64,000 bases of DNA. It comes from Ashinkailepas kermadecensis (lineage: Eukaryota > Arthropoda > Thecostraca > Neolepadidae). The notes under the pieces are model-generated. The model was not told the DNA's origin. It ran no database searches and saw nothing but the letters and a program-made list of their open reading frames with translations. Positions 57,865 through 64,000 of this stretch are shown here, piece by piece. Both the position numbers and the translations under genes were made by a program. The DNA is taken from assembly GCA_034440615.1 (NCBI GenBank), contig JAOTOM010004789.1:372001-436000 (forward strand), given 5' to 3'. The first letter of the stretch is position 1; each line of letters starts with the position of its first letter.

Positions 57865-58082
57865 CGGTTCACCACCCGCCGCTGGATGATGTCGAGCACG
57901 ATAATCCTCTCGGCCGAGTCGGCCAAGAACTCGGACATCTTCTGGCGCGTGGGCGTCGGCCCGTCGTGTTTGGCGATCACCTTCAAGTGGTCCCACGACG
58001 CCTTGCACTCGCCCTCCATCCGTCGAATGGTCGCCTCGAGGTCGTCGAAGTCGACGCGCGACGCTCTCGTGACCGCTCCCAC
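57865..58082 (-). CDS. Fhod: FHOD formin exon D: FH2 domain
   Basis: A 218-bp exon reading VGAVTRASRVDFDDLEATIR, RMEGECKASWDHLKVIAKHD, GPTPTRQKMSEFLADSAERI and IVLDIIQRRVVNR. ECKASWDHLK-IAKH and MSEFL-D-AERI are FHOD-specific FH2 helices. Acceptor GCCTCCGACAG (58083), donor GAACCG/GTCAGTCGC (57864). Phase 0 in, 2 out. Joins exon C (LYSE-VGAVTR) exactly as in other FHOD proteins (LYSEIGAITR). Confidence 0.97.
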
Positions 58083-58734
58083 CTGTCGGAGGCGGTGCTG
58101 TCACACTCGGCCATGCTATTTGGGCTATATTTATTTGGCTTTAGTATATTTATTTGGCTTTAGTATTTGGCTTTATTTGGCTATTTGGGCTATATTTGGC
58201 CCAGTGGGCGTCACGCTTTGTGGCTGACTACACAAGTCAATACACATAGCATTAAAGGGGAATTAATTCGCCACATCAGACTCATGGCTAGATGTTCGGA
58301 CTAGGCTCACAAATTACTCACTTCGATCTAAGGTTGTCGGAGGGGAGGGGGGGCGACGGCTGCTTCTTTTCATCCAAAACCTTGGAGGTACATAAATGTC
58401 TGCTTCTGGCAAAATGATGGCAGCATCAGAAGTGGGTCGTAAAATATGTTTAAGTACCCAAAGGATTCCAAAGGGACACTTACTTTTTCCTCATACAGGA
58501 CACCCCAACCAAAAAACATATCAATCTGTTTTGATCACCATATTTGATCACATGCGCTCACTGTTTAGCCTTGGTTGCTTTTAGTCTCTGAGAAAATGAA
58601 TTCGAGAGTCCACAACCAAACGGCTACTTGCAATGACGTGGTTGTAGCAGCCGTGTCGAAGTTGATCAGGCCAAAGTTGTGGTGGAGCCATTTCTTCATA
58701 CATTGCCAGAGCTGAATGTGCTAACTAGTACTGC
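58083..58734. other. FHOD intron, A/T-rich with short tandem TTTGGCTTTAGTATA
   Basis: A (ATATTTATTTGGCTTTAGT) duplication lies at 58125-58195. No exon supported. Confidence 0.45.
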
Positions 58735-59062
58735 GTGCATCCAAGGCGACCCTGCTGGGAGGATAGTGGGGCGAACGTGTCGGCCCACCATCCAAGGTGA
58801 CTCTGAGCGGAGGGTAGTGGGACGAACGTGTCGGCCCACCATCCAAGGTGACCCTGCGGGGAGGGTAGTGGGGCGAACGTGTCGGCCCACCATCCAAGGT
58901 GACCCTGCGGGGAGGGTAGTGGGGCGAACGTGTCGGCCCACCATCCAAGGTGACCCTGCGGGGGATGGTAGTGGGGCAAACGTGTACCCACCATCCAGGT
59001 GACCCTGCGGGGAGGGTAGTGGGGCAACTTCGGGCCACACGGGAGGGTAGTGGGGCGAACGT
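58735..59062. repeat. 51-bp minisatellite upstream of a plus-strand exon
   Basis: About six copies of GGTGACCCTGCGGGGAGGGT...GTCGGCCCACCATCCAA with deletions in the last two. On the minus strand each unit holds an acceptor-like CTACCCTCCCCGCAG. On the plus strand it runs up to within about 30 bases of the acceptor at 59088. Confidence 0.92.
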
Positions 59063-59088
59063 GTCGGCCCACCGGCCACGCATTTCAG

Positions 59089-59174
59089 GATTGCCTAAGT
59101 ATGAAGGGACAGCTGGCTTCCGGATGCCAGCAGAGCGACAAGAGGCCTTGGACCGCCTGTCCAAGGCCTCCTGA
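59089..59174 (+). CDS. Terminal exon of an unidentified plus-strand gene
   Basis: After acceptor CGGCCACGCATTTCAG the frame reads LPKYEGTAGFRMPAERQEAL then DRLSKAS and a stop (TGA at 59172). The peptide looks like genuine coding sequence, with no low complexity and mixed charge. It would be the C-terminus of a gene lying on the strand opposite FHOD, inside the intron between FHOD exons C and D. I cannot name the family and found no partner exon. A minus-strand reading of the same DNA (SAGIRKPAVPSYLGNPEMRG) is also open, but its phases cannot be spliced into FHOD. Confidence 0.5.
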
Positions 59175-59867
59175 TTAGCTCCGCTGTTGAAAGGTGTTCA
59201 GTTTCTGTCTCTGCCGACCCTCTCCGGTCTCTCCGGTCACATCCTCACACCTCGTCTCGGGGGCAAGGGCGGGTGTTGTTAGAGGACCCCCTCTAACGTC
59301 CAAACTAAGTGGTGCAAGAACAATTGGAAAGCCCTCGACGAAAAGGGCTCGAAAACGGTGTCATTTTTGTGTAAAAATAATCTTGAAACTCAGAACGGCG
59401 GCTTTTGAGAACAAAAATTGACTTTTCAAACACCTGTTATATCTCCATTGCTGGTAAAGACACATGGTTAAAATGCACACCATTTGAGAGCTAATTTCTC
59501 AGCGAATGTTACACGAATGGCCACATTGGTGCATCATGGACCGAAACTACCAGTGATCTTAGGTCAATAGCCTGACCTCAAATATGGTCTGACAATGGAT
59601 GCGTTGTGCTCACTGAACTGAAACGCCGAGTAGAAGCTAAATATGTATAAAAGTGCATATATGCATTGGGGTAGTCATGCACCCACTCACTCGGGCCTTC
59701 CTGGAGAGGCGTCTTTTCCTCTCAGAGGGGCGCATCTGGTTGACAAATTGAGGAACGGGGGATGCACTCGAGCCCTCCCTGAGGGGCACCTTTCCCGGCC
59801 GGAGGGGCACCACCCTCCCATGGGGGGGGGCATGTCCCAATGTCCCCTTGTATCCGCCCCTGTCTCT

Positions 59868-59992
59868 GCGTACACGTCGGACGAGTCGGGGTACTGATGT
59901 ACTCATCTCTGGTTACAGGTCAGACGAGTCGGGGTGCTGATGTACTCATCTCTGAGTACAAGTCGGACGAGTCGGTGCATTGATGTACTCAC
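59868..59992 (-). repeat. 43-bp tandem repeat carrying exon end and mutated donors
   Basis: On the minus strand exon C ends GACCTGTACTCAGAG and the intron begins GTGAGTACATCA. The last about 25 exon bases (coding DSSDLYSE) plus the donor recur three times into the intron. In the second and third copies the donor reads GAG/ATGAGTACATCA, with the invariant G changed to A. The last copy is partial. Only the exon-proximal donor is functional by sequence. Confidence 0.92.
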
Positions 59993-60127
59993 CTCTGAGT
60001 ACAGGTCGGACGAATCAGGGTACTGCTCCATCACCATGTGACAGAGGTGGTGCAGCAGTGAGTGCTTGTGCACCGTGTCCTTCACCTCAGGAACCTTGGC
60101 CAGGTAGTCCACGTTAAAGCCCTTCGC
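59993..60127 (-). CDS. Fhod: FHOD formin exon C: FH2 domain
   Basis: A 135-bp exon reading [40 protein letters not shown] and [23 protein letters not shown] and PDSSDLYSE are near-identical to FHOD1/FHOD3. Acceptor TTTCATTTCCCAG (60128), donor TCAGAG/GTGAGTAC (59992). Phase 0 on both sides. Confidence 0.97.
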
Positions 60128-61076
60128 CTGGGAAATGAAACACCAGCTTACATTTATAGCCTAGGCTCGGATCAATTCCCAACCTCTAGGCTACTGATGA
60201 CGCGGGGATCGGCTCAATTTTCAGCAGCAACGCACACTAAAGCCTCAAGCTTCTCAAGTCGCCGTCCGCAGCTTTAGCGGCCTTCGAATTATCAAATGTA
60301 CTCAAAGAACATCATGGAGAAGAAAGCTGCTAGCCGGGCCATATAGCCACCTATCTAGACATATAGAGGCTACTATGAGCTGCAGCTTCAGCGCCTTCGG
60401 AAAGTTCTGCCCGGTACGTTCGGAACGTTTTTTCTCGAAACGTTCGGACCGGGCCACCAGGAAGCCGTGTGGATCAATAACAAACGTGGTAACAAACGGA
60501 CCTATGCAGACTAAGCTATGGAGTACTGGCAATGTTGTGTTTCTTTGTTAATTGTTTACAACGATGGGTAGACGGTGAGTTAAAGTTGTTGTTGCAAATT
60601 TCACAGCTGGTGTCGTCCAAAAGCTAGGCGTTGTCAGGTGTAATAAGCAATGTGAACTTCGAGAAAGTAACCACTACATTCACTCCCAATACCGTGAGTA
60701 AGCACTACATTCATTACCCATACCGTGAGCAAATACTACATTCACTACAAATATCGTGAGTAAAGACTGCAATCACTACCGATACCGTGAATATCTAAAC
60801 ACAGTGGAGAATAAGTGGCCATCCACCTTTCTCCTTGACTGACTGACGCAACGCGGTACAATTAGAAACGTCAAGCTACGTCATGAGGCAAAATTCGAGA
60901 CGTGCATCCACAACTGCCAGTGGTCACACTGCTCCAGATCTCACCAGAACTCACAGAACACAGAACAGAACACAGAACTGGTGTCACCATGGCGACACGA
61001 GTAAATATCCAATCACTGCCCGGTCCTTGGCCCGATCAGTCAAGACTTCAGGACTTCCTGTAGACATAGCACTTAC

Positions 61077-61196
61077 CTCGGAGCCGTTAAGGAAGTTACC
61101 GATGTCCCTGAGAATGGTGAGGATGCACCTGAACGTTTTATTCTTCTTCAACACTTCAATGCCCTGCTTCAGGTCCATCAAAGGCTCAGCGACCTC
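61077..61196 (-). CDS. Fhod: FHOD formin exon B: FH2 domain
   Basis: A 120-bp exon reading EVAEPLMDLKQGIEVLKKNK then TFRCILTILRDIGNFLNGSE. EVAEPL-DLK-GI and GNFLNG are conserved FH2 motifs. GNFLNG lies in the helix that forms the actin-binding knob side of the domain. Acceptor CTTGCTGCAG (61197), donor TCCGAG/GTAAGTGC (61076). Phase 0 both sides, so exons A-B-C are all symmetrical. No tandem array touches this donor. Confidence 0.97.
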
Positions 61197-61379
61197 CTGC
61201 AGCAAGACGAACGCGTCAAAGTTGATGATGCCGTGCAGTACACCTATGATTGAAACACGACTCTGGAACCAAGCTTATACTATCCAGAGCGCAAAAATCA
61301 CACCGTGTACATTACACAATACAATACAAAGCTCGGATAATTTCGGGGAAACCATTTTCATGAATTTCATTTTCAGCCG

Positions 61380-62955
61380 TTGATCAGGTACCTGCCAAGT
61401 ATCAGCATCAAGTAGTATCAGGGCCAGTATCTGTTTTCATATACTTCGCTTGCTTGTACCGAAATGTAGATGACATTTGAAGAAAGAACCACCCGAATAA
61501 ATGTGCTGCGTTGTGCATGCTTGCCCAAAAGAACGAGCAAGGGTTATTTTTTCAAGCTGCAAGAACTCGAATGAATTATGAATTTACGAATATTCGCTTT
61601 TCTTGATAACCTAGCCATGATATGTCGTATTTATGTTGTGCTATCATCTGCATTATATTCCTCAGCTTGGGAGGCAAATCAGTGATGAAACTGAGCGAAT
61701 GAATACATGCAAATAAATGCAGACACAATGCCACATTCGTATCCACAACACGAACCTGGAGTAATGATGTTGTTGATGTTGTTATTGTTGCTGGTGATGA
61801 TCATGATAACGATAATGATGATAATAGTAGTGATGATGATAATGATGTGATGAATGACGAAGACTATGATGTCATGACCATGCTGTAGTGATAATTATGT
61901 TGTGATGATATGATGATGTGATAATGATTGTGATGTGATGATTGTGATATGATGATGTGACGATGATTATGATGCGACTATATTTATGATGTGATGAACG
62001 ATGATGCTAATAATAATGATAACACTGATGATGATGATAATGCTGACGGTGATAATTATGATGTGACTAACGACTATGGTAATAATGTTAATGAGTTCGA
62101 TGATGATACATGATGGTGATGAACGATGATGATGAAAGATGATGATGAACGATGTTGGTTATCGATGATGAACGATGTTGGTTATCGATGATGAACCGTC
62201 ATGATTATCGATGATGACATGATGATCATCTAAACTGAACGATGGTGTAGTACGACGTATAAAATGAACGAAAGTAGCGATGATTAGCGATGATAAACGG
62301 TGATGGACGATGATTGCCGATGATTGGCGATGGATGATCACGACAATAACGATGACAATGACGATACCTATGATGCTATTCATGAGTTCCATTCAATTTC
62401 GTCCACCTCGTCGGATTTCGTGACCTCTTCACACTCGTTAACATTTCATTTATAGTCTGCTGCCTATGATTTCCATGTTCAAACGTAAATATATCCATCT
62501 TTCCACCCATCTATTTTTTCCTCAATAATACGCGTACATTTTCCAATTGAATCGCACAATTAGGCCCAACAAATTTAAAGTAGTCAGGCTCACGGGTCAT
62601 CGCACTGGATTCGCAATGACTACTGATGAGAATGCTCACGCTTTCCTCTCGTGGCGCATTGCCTATTGATGATAAATCGTCGGGCATGCAGCAACTCTGA
62701 AGACATATGCAGTAAGACAAAGTAAGACATATGCAGGCGAGAGTTGCTCAGTGCCCATCCTTCTTGGTGACAAAGCGTCACGCCCTTAATTTCCTCGGGC
62801 AACATCGCTGTACTTCCAAGCCTGCTGAGTTTCGCCAAATTGTCCAATCTGCTCCGCTCTAACCTGCATGCCCAGCCCACCTCACTCTCGTCTATGTGCC
62901 AAGTCTGCCTTGTAATGCGACTAGCCACCGCAGCCAGCAGGTCACTACCACTGAC
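61380..62955. other. FHOD intron with a degenerate (GATGAT)n tract
   Basis: Imperfect GATGATGAT/ATGATGTGATGA microsatellite runs about 61770-62350. The rest is unremarkable. Confidence 0.8.
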
Positions 62956-63138
62956 CTTCTCCATGTTGTCGTAGTCCAGCTTGAACACCCAGAGCTTGAG
63001 GCGTGCGGCGATCTGCGAGATGGAGCCGAGCATGTGGAGGAAGTTCTCAGCCGAGCCCAGTGGCAGCTCAGGGTTGGCCACCTGCGCCTCACTGATCCGA
63101 CTCATCTCCTCGTCCGTCGGCAGCAGCGACTGCAGCTT
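62956..63138 (-). CDS. Fhod: FHOD formin exon A: FH2 domain (first in window)
   Basis: A 183-bp exon reading KLQSLLPTDEEMSRISEAQV, ANPELPLGSAENFLHMLGSI, SQIAARLKLWVFKLDYDNME then K. LLPTDEE, EAQ-ANPE-PLGSAE-FL--L and W-FK-DY are FHOD-type FH2 sequence. Acceptor CTGACAATGTGCAG (63139), donor GAGAAG/GTCAGT (62955). Phase 0 both sides. About 100-120 further FH2 residues, the FH1 and the N-terminal GBD/DID should lie beyond position 64000. CTGACACTG repeats fill the pyrimidine side of the acceptor at 63140-63175. Confidence 0.96.
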
Positions 63139-64000
63139 CTGCACATTGTCAGCAGTGTCAGCAGTGTCAGCAGTATTGGTGGTTTCGCTATGGTGCAGTA
63201 TCAGAGTAGCATCAGCAGTGTCAGCTGTATCAGCAGTATCTGCGGCACTGGCAATATTGCTAGTGTGCAATGCTGGCAGTGCTACATCATACATCTACAT
63301 CATACATCTTGTGCTTCAACATTAAAAGGATTTTCTTCAGGGCGATCAAAGACAATATGTAATATGTATGGTCAAAGGTAAGTAGTTTCTATTTTACCGC
63401 CTCGGGCCCCTAACCAGCCCCGGACATCCAGTTATGCCAACGATCCCAAACCTACTCAGTGTTCTTGACTTTCAGGTTTCCTTGACCAGCCCAGATCCCA
63501 AGATTGCCACCACGTACGCATGACCAAGAGTCTGTGATGACGTCGGTGAACTTGGCCAGCCCACGCTTCAATGTTCAGGGCCCCGGAATGTAGAACAGCT
63601 TGCTTTGGGGCACCATAATTTCAACGCATTTTAATTTAATTCATTGGATGCAGTCAGCCCGCCCAACGTATGCCGCCACGACGGTCTCTGCAGGCCTGAA
63701 CGGAGACCTGCCGGCGCCGGTCGGTCTATGCTGACGGACACCTGCCGGCGCCGGTCGGTCTATGCTGACCTGTGGCGGTCGTGCGACACCGCCGGCCGAC
63801 ACGTGGGGCCCGGCGGGCCGGGGGTCGATGTGGTTACTTGGCGATCTGGGCACCGGCGGCCGGCCAGCTGAGGCGACTGCGACATGACAGTGGTGTCATG
63901 GTGTCACAGGTGTCACGGTGACACCTGTGCCACCATTGTCTCAGGCGCGGTGTCTGATTCCAGGGTGGGTGGCTTTGTTCACGCTGAGGTCGGCTCTCAT
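63139..64000. other. FHOD intron, with a 34-bp duplication
   Basis: CAGCAGTGTCAG/CAGTATC-type repeats at 63145-63245. A 34-bp unit (ACCTGCCGGCGCCGGTCGGT...) is repeated about twice at 63700-63770, in which the minus strand reads CGGCAG/GTGTCC and CCACAG/GTCAGC, donor-like. No FHOD exon could be placed here. Confidence 0.4.

Noticed and set aside
58735..59062. CRISPR-like array
   Set aside because: Units are directly adjacent without unique spacers, and this is animal DNA. The same applies to every array in the window.
59070..59170. Minus-strand FHOD exon reading SAGIRKPAVPSYLGNPEMRG
   Set aside because: Exons C and D are joined directly in all FHOD proteins (LYSE-VGAVTR), and this segment would enter in phase 0 but leave in phase 2.

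Overview
This is animal nuclear DNA. There are no operons. Coding sequence is confined to short exons with canonical GT...AG borders, scattered through long introns full of tRNA-derived SINEs, decayed LINEs, MITEs, microsatellites and many GC-rich minisatellites. Two conserved genes can be read, both on the minus strand and both cut by the window ends. The proteins fit an invertebrate, and the single NFAT5-type NFAT suggests an arthropod, perhaps a crustacean. The species cannot be named from the sequence.

Right half (about 43.4-63.1 kb): the 3' part of an FHOD-family formin. Eight exons (63138 down to 43459) join with perfect phase and encode about 418 residues: the C-terminal half of the FH2 actin-assembly domain, a linker, an acidic/basic tail, and the DAD autoregulatory peptide. 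The N-terminal part lies beyond the right edge. Two possible extra exons follow at 42.6 and 42.2 kb, and a possible alternative exon lies at 48.1 kb. A short plus-strand terminal exon of an unidentified gene (59089-59174) sits inside an FHOD intron.

Left part (about 3-26 kb): an NFAT5/TonEBP-like Rel-homology transcription factor. The exons at 4747-4861 and 3085-3284 encode the DNA-contact loop and the following Rel-homology strands. A chain of upstream, phase-compatible candidate exons (6.4, 9.6, 13.0, 13.7, 20.2 and 26.5 kb) would encode the poorly conserved N-terminal region. The rest of the Rel domain lies off the left edge, beyond a decayed RNase-H LINE.

Middle (about 27-42 kb): no confident gene. 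It holds two MITE-like palindromic elements, P-element-like transposase debris, paired SINEs, a roughly 4.7 kb highly degenerate C/G-block satellite, a large inverted repeat, and (TA)n.

The most striking feature is where the minisatellites lie. At five of the eleven well-supported splice donors, a tandem array starts exactly at the exon end, so each unit carries a copy of the 5' splice site and in some cases the last 5-30 exon bases. One 3' splice site (FHOD exon 49689-49853) is embedded the same way in a 21-bp array. Up to three more donors in less certain exons show the pattern. This looks like a recurrent process of minisatellite birth at exon-intron junctions, leaving rows of duplicate, sometimes inactivated, splice sites.
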